Positions 1-7,590 of a stretch of 15,791 nucleotides of DNA are shown piece after piece (within the stretch, counting starts at the first letter, position 1; every line of letters begins with the position of its first letter). This DNA comes from Flavobacteriaceae bacterium (GTDB lineage: Bacteria > Bacteroidota > Bacteroidia > Flavobacteriales > Flavobacteriaceae). The notes under the pieces are model-generated. The model did not search any database and was not told the DNA's origin. It was given only the letters and a program-made list of their open reading frames with translations. The DNA lies in NCBI GenBank assembly GCA_002693605.1, contig NZQO01000076.1, forward strand, positions 1-15,791, in the 5' to 3' direction. The translations under genes were made by a program, and so were the position numbers.

Positions 1-1481
1 AGCACAAGTTATACTATCACAAGTTAGGCACACCGCAAAGTCAGGACGAGCTGGTATTTGGAGGCACGGAAGCGCAGAAACACCGCTACGTTGGTGGAAA
101 TGTTACGGAAGACAACCGATATCTGTTGGTATCTGCCAGTATTTCAACCTCGGGCAATAAACTTTTTCTGAAAGATCTTTCAAAGCCCAACAGTGAGTTC
201 GTGACAATTCTGGACCATACCGATAGCGACACCTATGTGATCGAGAACGAAGACGATACGCTATACTTGGTTACCAACCTGAATGCGCCCAATAAAAAAA
301 TCGTTACCGTAAACGCCGCGAACCCTACGCCCGAGAACTGGAAAGACCTCATCGCAGAAACGGAGAACGTTCTCAGCCCCTCTACCGGAGGCGGCTATTT
401 TTTTACTGAATATATGGTAGATGCCGTTTCAAAAGTGAGTCAGTACGATTACAAGGGCAATTTAATTCGCGAGGTAACGCTTCCCGGCGTGGGCAGCGCA
501 GGCGGATTCGGAAGTAAAAAGGAAGAAAAGGAACTTTATTACAACTTTACCAACTACGTAACCCCAGGAAGTATCTATAAATACAATGTGGAAACTGGGA
601 ACAGTGAGTTGTACCAAAAGCCCGAAATTGATTTTAGTCCAGACAATTACGAGAGCAAGCAGGTCTTCTTTACCTCAAAGGACGGGACCAAGGTGCCGAT
701 GATCATAACCCACAAAAAAGGAATAGCATTAGATGGCAAGAACCCCACCATATTGTACGGTTATGGAGGCTTCAATGTAAGTCTGACCCCTAGCTTCAGC
801 ATTACCAATGCGGTGTGGATGGAACAAGGGGGAATCTATGCCGTACCCAACCTTCGCGGCGGGGGCGAGTACGGAAAGGAATGGCACAAGGCAGGTACGC
901 AAATGCATAAGCAGAATGTTTTCGATGATTTTATTGCCGCGGCCGAATATCTTATAGAAAACAACTACACCTCTAGTGATTATCTCGCTCTGCGTGGTGG
1001 TTCCAACGGCGGCTTACTCGTGGGCGCGACGATGACGCAGCGACCCGACCTCATGGCGGTGGCGCTACCCGCAGTGGGCGTTCTCGATATGTTGCGCTAC
1101 CATACCTTTACCGCGGGTGCGGGCTGGGCGTACGATTACGGAACCGCCGAGGATAGCAAGGAAATGTTCGAATACCTAAAGGGGTACTCGCCCTTGCACA
1201 ATATCAAGGGGGGAGTCGCTTATCCAGCAACCCTTATTACCACGGGTGATCACGACGATCGTGTGGTACCCGCACATAGCTTTAAATTCGCCGCACAGTT
1301 GCAGGAGCACCATGCTGGCCAAAATCCTGTTTTGATTCGGATTGAGACAGATGCGGGCCATGGCGCCGGAACGCCCGTTAGCAAGACTATAGAGCAATAT
1401 GCCGATATTTTTGGTTTCACACTTTATAATATGGGGTACGAGGTACTTCCGCAGAAAATAAACGAAACCGTGAAGAAATAA
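1..1481 (+). CDS. Prolyl oligopeptidase (S9A serine peptidase), 5'-truncated by the window
   Basis: Cleaves short peptides after proline. The reading frame is open from base 3 to the TAA at 1479-1481, so 492 residues are visible; the family is normally about 700, so the N-terminus lies upstream. The TTG at 126 is only an internal codon: the upstream in-frame residues ([18 protein letters not shown]) are typical family sequence. The first half is the beta-propeller part and the second the alpha/beta-hydrolase domain. The catalytic triad is complete: Ser in GGSNGG (codon 1002-1004), Asp in GDHDDRVVP (codon 1254-1256, with the conserved substrate-binding Arg two codons later), and His in DAGHGAG (codon 1359-1361). 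Location (periplasmic or cytoplasmic) cannot be judged without the N-terminus. A terminator follows at once. Identification is near certain from the triad motifs. Confidence 0.95.
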   Translation, partial: HKLYYHKLGTPQSQDELVFGGTEAQKHRYVGGNVTEDNRYLLVSASISTSGNKLFLKDLSKPNSEFVTILDHTDSDTYVIENEDDTLYLVTNLNAPNKKIVTVNAANPTPENWKDLIAETENVLSPSTGGGYFFTEYMVDAVSKVSQYDYKGNLIREVTLPGVGSAGGFGSKKEEKELYYNFTNYVTPGSIYKYNVETGNSELYQKPEIDFSPDNYESKQVFFTSKDGTKVPMIITHKKGIALDGKNPTILYGYGGFNVSLTPSFSITNAVWMEQGGIYAVPNLRGGGEYGKEWHKAGTQMHKQNVFDDFIAAAEYLIENNYTSSDYLALRGGSNGGLLVGATMTQRPDLMAVALPAVGVLDMLRYHTFTAGAGWAYDYGTAEDSKEMFEYLKGYSPLHNIKGGVAYPATLITTGDHDDRVVPAHSFKFAAQLQEHHAGQNPVLIRIETDAGHGAGTPVSKTIEQYADIFGFTLYNMGYEVLPQKINETVKK

Positions 1482-1504
1482 TATTTAAACCCATTAATTT
1501 CCAG

Positions 1505-1546
1505 AAAGGACTGTATCGTAAAGTAAGCACGGCAGTCCTTTTTTAT
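1505..1546 (+). terminator. Intrinsic terminator of the prolyl oligopeptidase gene
   Basis: AAGGACTG (1506-1513) pairs perfectly with CAGTCCTT (1533-1540), and the stem runs into a T tract (1539-1544). The loop is long (19 nt). The next start codon is at 1551, only a few bases after the T tract. Confidence 0.8.
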
Positions 1547-1550
1547 TACT

Positions 1551-2489
1551 ATGCTTTCAGTTTCAGTACAATCGTTTGCCTACCAGGAGGAAGAAATTCT
1601 TTCCAACATTTCGTTTTTGCTAAAACCGGGCGAGCACCTTGCCCTCCTCGGGGAAAGCGGTTGTGGCAAATCGACCTTGCTCCATTTAATCTATGGGTTA
1701 CTGCCTCTCGATGATGGTACCATAGCCTGGAATAACAGAAAGTTGACCGGACCAGAACACACCCTCGTTCCCGGCGAGCCGTTTATGAAATTAGTAGCGC
1801 AGGACCTGAACATAATGCCTTATTCGACCGTGCGGGAAAACATTCGGGACCACCTATCGGGAAACGACGATAATGAAATAAAGGTGGTTGAGGAGCTACT
1901 GCAGGTGGTAGAATTAACGCCGTATGGAAACACCTTGGTAAAAAATTTGAGCGGAGGTCAGCAACAACGTGTTGCCATTGCAAAGGCATTGGCGAAAAAA
2001 CCCCAATTGTTATTGCTAGACGAACCCTTTAGTAGTATTGATAACTTCAGGAAAAACAAGCTTCGGCGAAGGCTCTTCGCCCATTTATCAAGAGAAGGCA
2101 TTGCCTGTATAACTGCCACGCACGACGCCGAGGAAGCGTTGATGTATGCCGACCAAATTCTAATTCTACAAGATACATCCATAGCTGTGTCGGGAACACC
2201 CGAACAGGTATTTTCATCGCTTTCCAGCGCATATCTGGCCGGATTTTTCGGGGAAGTTACCCAACTCCCGAAGCGATTGTTCGATCCGGATGAGCCGGGC
2301 GATTTGTTTCTTTTGCCTCACCAACTTAAAGTTTCCGAGGTAGCAACTGAAATCCTGGTAACAGTCTCCAAATCGTATTTTAGGGGTGTCGATTATTTAA
2401 TTGAATCGCGTAGGAACGAGCAGCGGGCATTCTTTTTGAGCCCTACCTTTATCGCGGAAGGCAAAAATGTATATCTTTCAGTAAAATAG
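1551..2489 (+). CDS. ABC transporter ATP-binding protein (FbpC/PotA-like importer type), orphan
   Basis: ATPase subunit of an ABC transporter, 312 residues. All nucleotide-binding motifs are intact: Walker A GESGCGKST (34-42), Q-loop Gln84, signature LSGGQ (133-137), Walker B LLLLDEP (153-159), D-loop SSID (161-164) and switch His191. Residues from about 220 to 312 form a C-terminal extension with LLPHQL, a central FRG and a closing VYLSV, which resembles the TOBE-like regulatory tail of FbpC/PotA/MalK-type importers. That part is inferred from pattern and spacing only. No permease or binding protein lies beside it, so the substrate is unknown. The ATG at 1551 gives a normal family N-terminus. 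No ribosome-binding site is visible, and the start follows directly on the upstream terminator's T tract, so its promoter is unclear. Confidence 0.9.
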   Translation: MLSVSVQSFAYQEEEILSNISFLLKPGEHLALLGESGCGKSTLLHLIYGLLPLDDGTIAWNNRKLTGPEHTLVPGEPFMKLVAQDLNIMPYSTVRENIRDHLSGNDDNEIKVVEELLQVVELTPYGNTLVKNLSGGQQQRVAIAKALAKKPQLLLLDEPFSSIDNFRKNKLRRRLFAHLSREGIACITATHDAEEALMYADQILILQDTSIAVSGTPEQVFSSLSSAYLAGFFGEVTQLPKRLFDPDEPGDLFLLPHQLKVSEVATEILVTVSKSYFRGVDYLIESRRNEQRAFFLSPTFIAEGKNVYLSVK

Positions 2490-2612
2490 AACCTTATATT
2501 GGACGGTTCGCCTTTCTCATACAAAATTATGGCGTATAACGTCTCGAGTGAACTCCCTAGCATAGCCACCTTCTTACTGTAATCGTTGTTATTCTCTAAT
2601 AATATTATTCTG

Positions 2613-2663
2613 AAATAGATATAAGCCCCGTTCGCACGGGGCCTCGATAATATTTATCTATTT
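2613..2663. terminator. GC-rich hairpin nested in an AT-rich inverted repeat (probable two-way terminator)
   Basis: A perfect 7-bp hairpin (2625-2631 with 2636-2642, loop TCGC) lies inside a second perfect 9-bp inverted repeat, AAATAGATA (2613-2621) and TATCTATTT (2655-2663). It sits between the converging ABC ATPase and SDR genes, where a bidirectional terminator is expected. Neither side has a pure T tract, though the leftward side is T-rich (TTATATCTATTT). The rest of the 262-nt gap (2490-2751) shows nothing else I can support. Confidence 0.55.
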
Positions 2664-2751
2664 AATGGTGCAAACAGGGGTGGCTAGGGCGTATTTATTC
2701 GTATGGCGAAACCAATGCACAGCCCATTCGGTCTATCTATCTTCTGAAAGA

Positions 2752-3393
2752 CTACCCTACGGTTTTAACCGCTTCCTCGATATCGGCATCACCGCTCAGG
2801 ATTTCAACCGTTTCGTTGGGCAGGGTATCGTCGTGAAGGGCTGCGACCAATGTCTCGGCAACATCGGCCCGTGCTATTTCGCCTTGCTCGTTTAGGCTCT
2901 TCGCTAATTTTATGGTGCCCGTTCGGCCTTCATCGGTTAGTGCGCCGGGCCTGATAATGGAATAGGACAGTCCGCTCTTTCGAAGGTGGTCATCGGCATT
3001 TTTCTTGGCTTGCAGATAGTGCTGCATCTCCTCGCTCTGCTCCGGGTTATCGGCACCCATACTGCTGAGCATCACAAATTTCTTGATTCCCGCAATGGCC
3101 GATAGATCTATTATCTTCTTGGCACCCTCTTGGTCTACGGCAGTTGTCTTTTCCTTGGAAGTATCTCCGCCCGATCCTGCGGCGAAGATAACCTTGTCAA
3201 TTTCGGTAACCGTATGGCTTACGTTTTTCTCCAAATCGGCCAATCTGGTTTCAATGTTTTTCTCTGCGAATACTTTTTCCTGGTCCTTGTGACGTACCAT
3301 CGCCACGGGCCGATAATTTCGATAGCGATCTAATATTTCCACGATTTTTCTTCCGGTACTTCCGGTAGCACCTACAACTAATACACGTTCCAT
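2752..3393 (-). CDS. Atypical short-chain dehydrogenase / NAD(P)-binding protein (YhfK-like)
   Basis: A 213-residue Rossmann-fold protein of the atypical SDR group (NmrA/YhfK-like). The N-terminal dinucleotide motif GATGSTG is at residues 8-14, followed by the beta-2 VAMVR segment whose Arg is typical of NADP preference. MLSSMGA in mid-protein and the SIIRPGALT segment near residue 150 are typical of this subfamily; the classical Tyr-x-x-x-Lys pair is replaced by a HYLQAKK context. Substrate unknown: relatives are annotated as sugar epimerases or flavin reductase-like without firm biochemistry. It has its own upstream gap of about 107 nt containing the terminator of the preceding gene, so it is probably a separate unit. 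The ATG at 3393 places the Rossmann motif at the usual distance. Confidence 0.85.
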   Translation of the reverse strand: MERVLVVGATGSTGRKIVEILDRYRNYRPVAMVRHKDQEKVFAEKNIETRLADLEKNVSHTVTEIDKVIFAAGSGGDTSKEKTTAVDQEGAKKIIDLSAIAGIKKFVMLSSMGADNPEQSEEMQHYLQAKKNADDHLRKSGLSYSIIRPGALTDEGRTGTIKLAKSLNEQGEIARADVAETLVAALHDDTLPNETVEILSGDADIEEAVKTVG

Positions 3394-3424
3394 AATTTTT
3401 CTTTTAATTTTTCTTCAAAATACC

Positions 3425-3461
3425 GAAAAGAAAAAGGCTGTTACGTTTTGTTAACGGCCTT
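3425..3461 (-). terminator. Intrinsic terminator of the CurA-type reductase gene
   Basis: Read leftward, AAGGCCGTTA and TAACAGCCTT (positions 3452-3461 and 3434-3443) form a 10-bp stem with one C/A mismatch and an 8-nt loop, followed by a T-rich run (TTTCTTTTC). It lies about 40 nt after the stop of the gene ending at 3501. Confidence 0.65.
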
Positions 3462-3500
3462 TAACGCAGGTTTTAATAAGACTTTAATAGTCGAGATGCC

Positions 3501-4499
3501 CTAGGTAACCTTTACCACCATTTTCCCCTTGTTCTTGCCGTCGAACAGATCGATAAATGCTTGTGGAATATTTTCGAATCCTTTGACAATCGTTTCCTCA
3601 TACGTAAGTTTCTCTTCCTCTAACCATTGCGACAGTTGAGATATGGCGTTAGAAAACTCTTCTTGAAAATCGCGAACTATAAACCCTTGCATTTTGATAC
3701 TTTTCTTGACTAACACAGGTTCCAGTCGAGGTCCCGTAGGTTGCTTTTGCTCGTTGTAAAGCGATATTGCACCGCAGTTTACCACGCGCGCGTACCTGTT
3801 GGCATTCATAAGTGCTGCGTCCAGAGTTTGGCCGCCCACATTATCGAAATAGACATCTACTCCATCTGGACACGCGCCCTCTATAGCCTGTTTCATATTA
3901 TCTGTAGTTTCGTAATTTATACCGGCGTCATAACCGAACTTGCTCCTCATCAATTCAATCTTATCGTCACTGCCGGCTATACCCACTACACGACATCCCT
4001 TGATTTTCCCAATTTGGCCCACCACGCTGCCCACGGCTCCCGACGCGCCCGATACCAACAACGTTTCTCCTTGTTTTGGTTGGCCAATTTTTAGCAGCCC
4101 TACATAGGCGGTAATGCCCGTTAGACCCAGTACACCTAGATAGGCCGACAACGGAGCCTTTTCGCCATCAACTTTTTGTAATCCTTCACCGTTCGAGGTT
4201 TGCCACTGTTTCCATTGCAACATGCCGTTTACATAGTCGCCCACCGCATACGAATCGTTCTTGCTTTCCATTACCTCGGCGATAATGCCCGACTCAATGG
4301 GCGCGCCCACTTGAAATGGCGGGATATATGATTTCTCGTCGCGCATACGGCCGCGCAAATAGGGATCTACGGAAACGTATTTTGCCTTTAACAGCACCTC
4401 GCCTTCCGCGGGGCTGGGCTTTTCGTTTTCAGAAAATTCAAAATCTGTAGTCTTGGGCTTACCTTCAGGGCGACTTTTCAAAAGTATACTTTTGTTCAT
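3501..4499 (-). CDS. Zinc-free NADP-dependent oxidoreductase (CurA / prostaglandin-reductase family)
   Basis: A 332-residue medium-chain reductase that reduces activated double bonds (enones/enals) with NADPH in the cytoplasm. The family signature is visible: an N-terminal LLKSRPEGKP start, the VDPYLRGRM segment (residues 44-52), and the nucleotide-binding SGASGAVGS motif at 150-158. The cysteine and histidine zinc ligands of alcohol dehydrogenases are absent, as expected for the leukotriene-B4-dehydrogenase/curcumin-reductase branch. The frame extends nine codons further to a TTG, but the ATG at 4499 starts exactly where relatives start and is preferred. It is transcribed divergently from the DUF421 gene and ends with its own terminator, so it is probably monocistronic. 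The physiological substrate cannot be read from sequence. Confidence 0.9.
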   Translation of the reverse strand: MNKSILLKSRPEGKPKTTDFEFSENEKPSPAEGEVLLKAKYVSVDPYLRGRMRDEKSYIPPFQVGAPIESGIIAEVMESKNDSYAVGDYVNGMLQWKQWQTSNGEGLQKVDGEKAPLSAYLGVLGLTGITAYVGLLKIGQPKQGETLLVSGASGAVGSVVGQIGKIKGCRVVGIAGSDDKIELMRSKFGYDAGINYETTDNMKQAIEGACPDGVDVYFDNVGGQTLDAALMNANRYARVVNCGAISLYNEQKQPTGPRLEPVLVKKSIKMQGFIVRDFQEEFSNAISQLSQWLEEEKLTYEETIVKGFENIPQAFIDLFDGKNKGKMVVKVT

Positions 4500-4514
4500 A
4501 GCTTTTCTTTTTCT

Positions 4515-4522
4515 TAAAGATA
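4515..4522 (-). promoter_or_regulatory. Candidate -7 box of the CurA-type gene
   Basis: Leftward TATCTTTA matches 7 of 8 bases of the Bacteroidetes -7 consensus TAnnTTTG and lies 15 nt upstream of the ATG at 4499. No TTG is found at the expected -33 position, so support is weak. Confidence 0.3.
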
Positions 4523-4608
4523 CCAAATGCAGGACGTTGGAAAAAGCGAGACTGGTTTTATCGGGGCTTTTTCAGAAAAGATTAACGAAACTGCCCCTTT
4601 TAAAGACT

Positions 4609-4616
4609 TATCTTTA
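4609..4616 (+). promoter_or_regulatory. Candidate -7 box of the DUF421 gene
   Basis: Rightward TATCTTTA, the same octamer as on the other strand of this divergent gap, 34 nt before the ATG at 4651. It has no clear TTG at -33. Confidence 0.3.
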
Positions 4617-4650
4617 ATACATTCTTGCCAACCTTAAAACCCTCTGACCT

Positions 4651-5181
4651 ATGAACTGGGAGTATTTTACAAGCGATCTTGATGTACCCACCCTAGGGTC
4701 GGTATTTGCGGGGACATTACTAATTTACGTGGCACTAATTGCGTATACCCGGATCTTCGGGCTGAAAAGTTTTAGCAAGATGACGGGGTTCGATTTTATT
4801 AATACCATTGCGGTGGGTAATCTCTTTGCTATGAGCATAGGTACCGGTAACCCGAAACTCTTTATGGGAGCCATTATTATCGGATTGCTCTACTTCCTGA
4901 ACTATCTCATTTCGATCGTTATCTTCAAAAAGGACACCGCCCAACAAATTCTGGATAATTCGCCCATTCTCTTAATGCGCGATGGCGAACTTATGGAGGA
5001 AAATATAAAACGATGTAAAGTGAGCAAGGATGAACTTCGGGGGAAGTTGCGCGAAGCGAATGTGCTTCGGTTAAGTCAAGTTAGGGCGGTCGTTTTGGAA
5101 ACTACCGGCGACGTAAGCGTGCTCCATACCACAGATGATACGGAACTGGAAGATTTTATCATGGCCGATGTCCAAAAATAG
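4651..5181 (+). CDS. DUF421 / YetF-family membrane protein
   Basis: A 176-residue protein with the YetF architecture: a short N-terminus, three hydrophobic segments (about residues 17-33, 47-67 and 70-92), then a cytoplasmic YetF domain. Family marks include the Arg-x-x-Gly-x-Lys-Ser stretch before FSKMTGFDF, and the SPILLMRDGELMEENIKRC segment where the soluble domain begins; LREANVLRLSQVRAVVLET is the typical second half. The biochemical role of the family is not settled; Bacillus relatives are linked to membrane or spore properties. Length is at the short end, with a simple ending and no second soluble repeat. It stops 3 nt before the stop of the converging Gre-like gene, and no terminator lies between them. 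Confidence 0.88.
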   Translation: MNWEYFTSDLDVPTLGSVFAGTLLIYVALIAYTRIFGLKSFSKMTGFDFINTIAVGNLFAMSIGTGNPKLFMGAIIIGLLYFLNYLISIVIFKKDTAQQILDNSPILLMRDGELMEENIKRCKVSKDELRGKLREANVLRLSQVRAVVLETTGDVSVLHTTDDTELEDFIMADVQK

Positions 5182-5184
5182 TTT

Positions 5185-5643
5185 TTACTTAACTCCTAAA
5201 ATGGTAATCTCTTTATCATTGAAGATAAATTGATCACCCTTTTTCTTACCAGATAACAACAGTCCAATGGGCGAATTAAGCGCCACGCACATATAGCTCT
5301 TGTCGCCAACCGCTACGGCACCAATGGATATACTTATGAAATATGTCGCCAGATTGGTTCTTACCAAGCTGCCAAGACGCACATAATCTGCTGTGGCCTT
5401 TACATCGAGACGCTTTAGCAGATTGTTCACATTTTCGACCTCATGTAGCTGCTTCCCGGCGTTTTCCCGATCTATCTGGAGCATGGCCCTGCCAGTCTCG
5501 TGCTTATCGCCGCTCGAGCTCTTGCTCTCTTCCAACAACGATTCCTCAATATCGGCAATGGTCTGCCTAATTTTATCGAATCGTTTTTGAACTGTTAATT
5601 GGCAGTGCTCCAACAATTGGGTCTTAAGTTCGGTTAGGGTCAT
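5185..5643 (-). CDS. Gre-factor-like (GreA/GreB C-terminal) protein, often misnamed 3-oxoacyl-ACP synthase
   Basis: A 152-residue protein with a predicted N-terminal coiled coil (about residues 5-85) and a C-terminal globular part ending SPIGLLLSGKKKGDQ...ITILGV. That ending closely follows the GreA/GreB C-terminal pattern (SPiG.aLlGkk.GD...I..I). At the coiled-coil turn lies SSSGDKHETGRAM, with Asp46 and Glu49 in the D-x-x-E spacing of the two acidic residues at the tip of GreA (Asp41, Glu44). Flavobacterial relatives are commonly labelled 3-oxoacyl-ACP synthase, but there is no thiolase-fold motif here. Likely role: a factor reaching into the RNA polymerase secondary channel (inference). 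The start is the ATG at 5643, which overlaps the mtgA stop as ATGA. The frame could extend 20 codons further, inside mtgA, but that is unlikely. Confidence 0.85.
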   Translation of the reverse strand: MTLTELKTQLLEHCQLTVQKRFDKIRQTIADIEESLLEESKSSSGDKHETGRAMLQIDRENAGKQLHEVENVNNLLKRLDVKATADYVRLGSLVRTNLATYFISISIGAVAVGDKSYMCVALNSPIGLLLSGKKKGDQFIFNDKEITILGVK

Positions 5644-6332
5644 TCGCCAGGCTGTTTTTCCAGTGTAAAAGTACCATAATAACGCATTTGTCGTACAATC
5701 CACTGTTTTCTTTTTTCGATATAGTTAGACGCTGGTGCCGCTCTGTATTTTAATGGATTTGGCAATATGGCCGCAATTGCGGCAGCCTCGTATTGCGAGA
5801 GGCTTTTGGCAGATTTCCGAAACCAATGCTGCGCGGCCGCATCTGCACCGTACACGCCCTTACCCATCTCGATACTGTTTAAATAGACTTCCATTATGCG
5901 TTCTTTGCTCCAAAACAGTTCAATTAGAAAAGTAAAATAGGTTTCAAGTCCCTTCCGAAGCCAACTGCGCTGAGGCCAGAGAAAAACATTCTTCGCGGTC
6001 TGTTGTGAAATGGTACTGCCGCCCCTAATTTTCTTGCCCGCCTTGTTACCTTGGTACGCCTTTTCAATGGCTTCATAGTCGAAACCGCCGTGTTTTAGAA
6101 AATTTTGGTCTTCTGAAGCGACTACCGCCAATTGCAGATTTTTTGAAATAGCCTCAATGGGAACCCAGTCGTGCTTTGTGGAAAAATCTGCCGCCTCGTT
6201 TTCAATTGATCTAATTGCCATTAATGGGGTGTAAGGTATTGGTACAAACTTATATACCAACACCCACAGTACGGTAATTGCGATAAACCACATAGCTATT
6301 TTAAAAAGAAAAACTACTAATTTTCGTAGCAT
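5640..6332 (-). CDS. mtgA: Monofunctional biosynthetic peptidoglycan transglycosylase
   Basis: A GT51 glycosyltransferase that polymerises lipid II into glycan strands at the periplasmic face of the inner membrane. It is 230 residues long, with one N-terminal membrane anchor (about residues 5-28) and the catalytic domain after it; no transpeptidase domain, as in MtgA. Visible motifs are ASEDQNF with the catalytic Glu74, RGGSTISQQTAKN (about 103-115), and EVYLNSIEMGKGVYG (about 148-162). The ATG at 6332 is chosen because relatives start right at the MLRK-type anchor; a GTG two codons upstream (6338) is possible. The stop overlaps the Gre-like start by 4 nt (ATGA), which implies translational coupling. 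About 46 nt separate it from the upstream FAD oxidoreductase, with which it may be cotranscribed. Confidence 0.95.
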   Translation of the reverse strand: MLRKLVVFLFKIAMWFIAITVLWVLVYKFVPIPYTPLMAIRSIENEAADFSTKHDWVPIEAISKNLQLAVVASEDQNFLKHGGFDYEAIEKAYQGNKAGKKIRGGSTISQQTAKNVFLWPQRSWLRKGLETYFTFLIELFWSKERIMEVYLNSIEMGKGVYGADAAAQHWFRKSAKSLSQYEAAAIAAILPNPLKYRAAPASNYIEKRKQWIVRQMRYYGTFTLEKQPGE

Positions 6333-6359
6333 ATCCACGCTTTTTAGACCTTTTTTAAG

Positions 6360-6393
6360 GAAATGTAACCAAAATTGCTCATTTTATGGCCAA
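6360..6393 (-). promoter_or_regulatory. Candidate promoter of mtgA
   Basis: Leftward TTG (6391-6393), a 23-nt spacer, then TACATTTC (6360-6367), 7 of 8 to TAnnTTTG. The spacer is at the long end of the usual range. The -33 element lies inside the end of the upstream gene, so mtgA may be transcribed both from here and by readthrough. Confidence 0.35.
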
Positions 6394-7506
6394 TTGTGCC
6401 ATTTCTGTTCCAACCGATGTGCCGATGGCCACGCCCATGCCACCCAGGCGAACCCCACAAAAAACATTTGGCTGTAACTCCTTTACAATGGGTTTCTTTT
6501 TAGCCCCCACACCCATTATACCGCTCCATCTTTGCTCGATCTCAACTTCGCGGTCAGGCAATATGGTATAGCGCAGTAATTCTTCCAAACGTTGCTGTAC
6601 CCGTTCTGTAAGTCCGTTCTCGGTAGTTTCTTCGGCTTCGAAATCCAGATTTCGCCCGCCGCCCAGCAAGATTCGGTCGTTTACATTTCTAAAGTAATAA
6701 TATCCCTCATCTAAATGAAATGTTCCCTTTATTTTTAAATCGGGGATGGGATGGGTAACGAGCACTTGCGCGCGCGCAGGTTTCACATCTTCCTGAAGCA
6801 ATTGCCTAGCGAATCCATTTGTGGCGATACACAGCCTTTTCGCGCGAAATTCTATGGAATTGTCCAAAACCAGTGAAATTTGATCATTTTCAGCAGAAAA
6901 GGAGGTGATTTCAGCATTATTCAATAGTAAAATACCTTTTTCCGCTACTTTTTGTAGCAGGCCTTCCGTCATCCGGCCAGGATCTAGCTGCCCTTCATAG
7001 CAATTAAAAATGAGGTCTTTTTGTACATTTTTTAGTCCAAACGGGTCCTTTTTGATAGAAAAAACCGGTTTTTGGTCCAAAAATACTTCATTTAGCAATG
7101 AATTTATACGGGGAATGCTTTCCAAGCACTTTTCATATAAGGTTGTACTGTTCTCCGTAAAAATCTCATATCCCCCGAGGCGTTGGAAATTTAAAAACGA
7201 ATCGCCAATCCGATTGCGGAGCGTTGCCAACCCTGAAAGTCTTTGTTGTACCAATTGCAACACTTCCTCTTCAGTATGTGTTTCCAGATCGGAGAGAATT
7301 TCCGACATGCTCCCGAAGCAGGCAAAACCAGCATTCTTGGTACTCGCGCCACTAGGAAGCATACCCCGTTCAAACACAACAATCTTGCTTGCCGGCTTCA
7401 GTTGCCTTAACGCGAGGGCGCAACTGAGACCCACAATGCCGCTGCCCACGATAGCATAATCAATATTATGCAGCCACGTGTTGCGTTCCCAATAAGATAG
7501 GTTCAT
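6379..7506 (-). CDS. FAD-dependent oxidoreductase (DAO family)
   Basis: A 375-residue flavoprotein of the D-amino-acid-oxidase/glycine-oxidase fold. The FAD Rossmann motif VGSGIVG spans residues 20-26, with Glu46 at the end of beta-2 (VVFERG) for the adenosine ribose. PSGASTKNAGFACFG (about 51-65) is the second FAD-contact segment of the family, and the C-terminal GVRLGGMGVAIGTSVG closes the flavin site. The conserved N-terminal SYWE is common in flavobacterial members. The substrate is unknown; an amine or amino acid is the family-level expectation. It begins 18 nt after the T tract of the accC terminator. The ATG at 7506 has a purine-rich AAAGGAC upstream, one of the few Shine-Dalgarno-like sites here. 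Confidence 0.88.
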   Translation of the reverse strand: MNLSYWERNTWLHNIDYAIVGSGIVGLSCALALRQLKPASKIVVFERGMLPSGASTKNAGFACFGSMSEILSDLETHTEEEVLQLVQQRLSGLATLRNRIGDSFLNFQRLGGYEIFTENSTTLYEKCLESIPRINSLLNEVFLDQKPVFSIKKDPFGLKNVQKDLIFNCYEGQLDPGRMTEGLLQKVAEKGILLLNNAEITSFSAENDQISLVLDNSIEFRAKRLCIATNGFARQLLQEDVKPARAQVLVTHPIPDLKIKGTFHLDEGYYYFRNVNDRILLGGGRNLDFEAEETTENGLTERVQQRLEELLRYTILPDREVEIEQRWSGIMGVGAKKKPIVKELQPNVFCGVRLGGMGVAIGTSVGTEMAQLAIK

Positions 7507-7523
7507 ATGCGTCCTTTAAACCG

Positions 7524-7564
7524 AAAAAACACCAAATCCCGTAATACAATTACTGAAAGTGGTG
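7524..7564 (-). terminator. Intrinsic terminator of the fabH-accB-accC operon
   Basis: Read leftward, CACCA (7560-7564) pairs with TGGTG (7530-7534) and GTAAT with ATTAC (7549-7553 and 7541-7545). Between them are a short imperfect section and a TGT loop, and a run of six T follows. It starts 27 nt after the accC stop. Confidence 0.75.
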
Positions 7565-7590
7565 CTTAATATAAATGGTGATGAATATTG

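Noticed and set aside
2665..2895. Rightward 76-codon frame in the gap before the SDR gene
   Set aside because: It starts at a non-ATG codon and runs into the 3' end of the SDR gene in antisense; no domain or family features.
7010..7459. 149-codon frame antisense to the FAD oxidoreductase
   Set aside because: Mirror of a well-supported flavoprotein gene; no start context and no recognisable domain.
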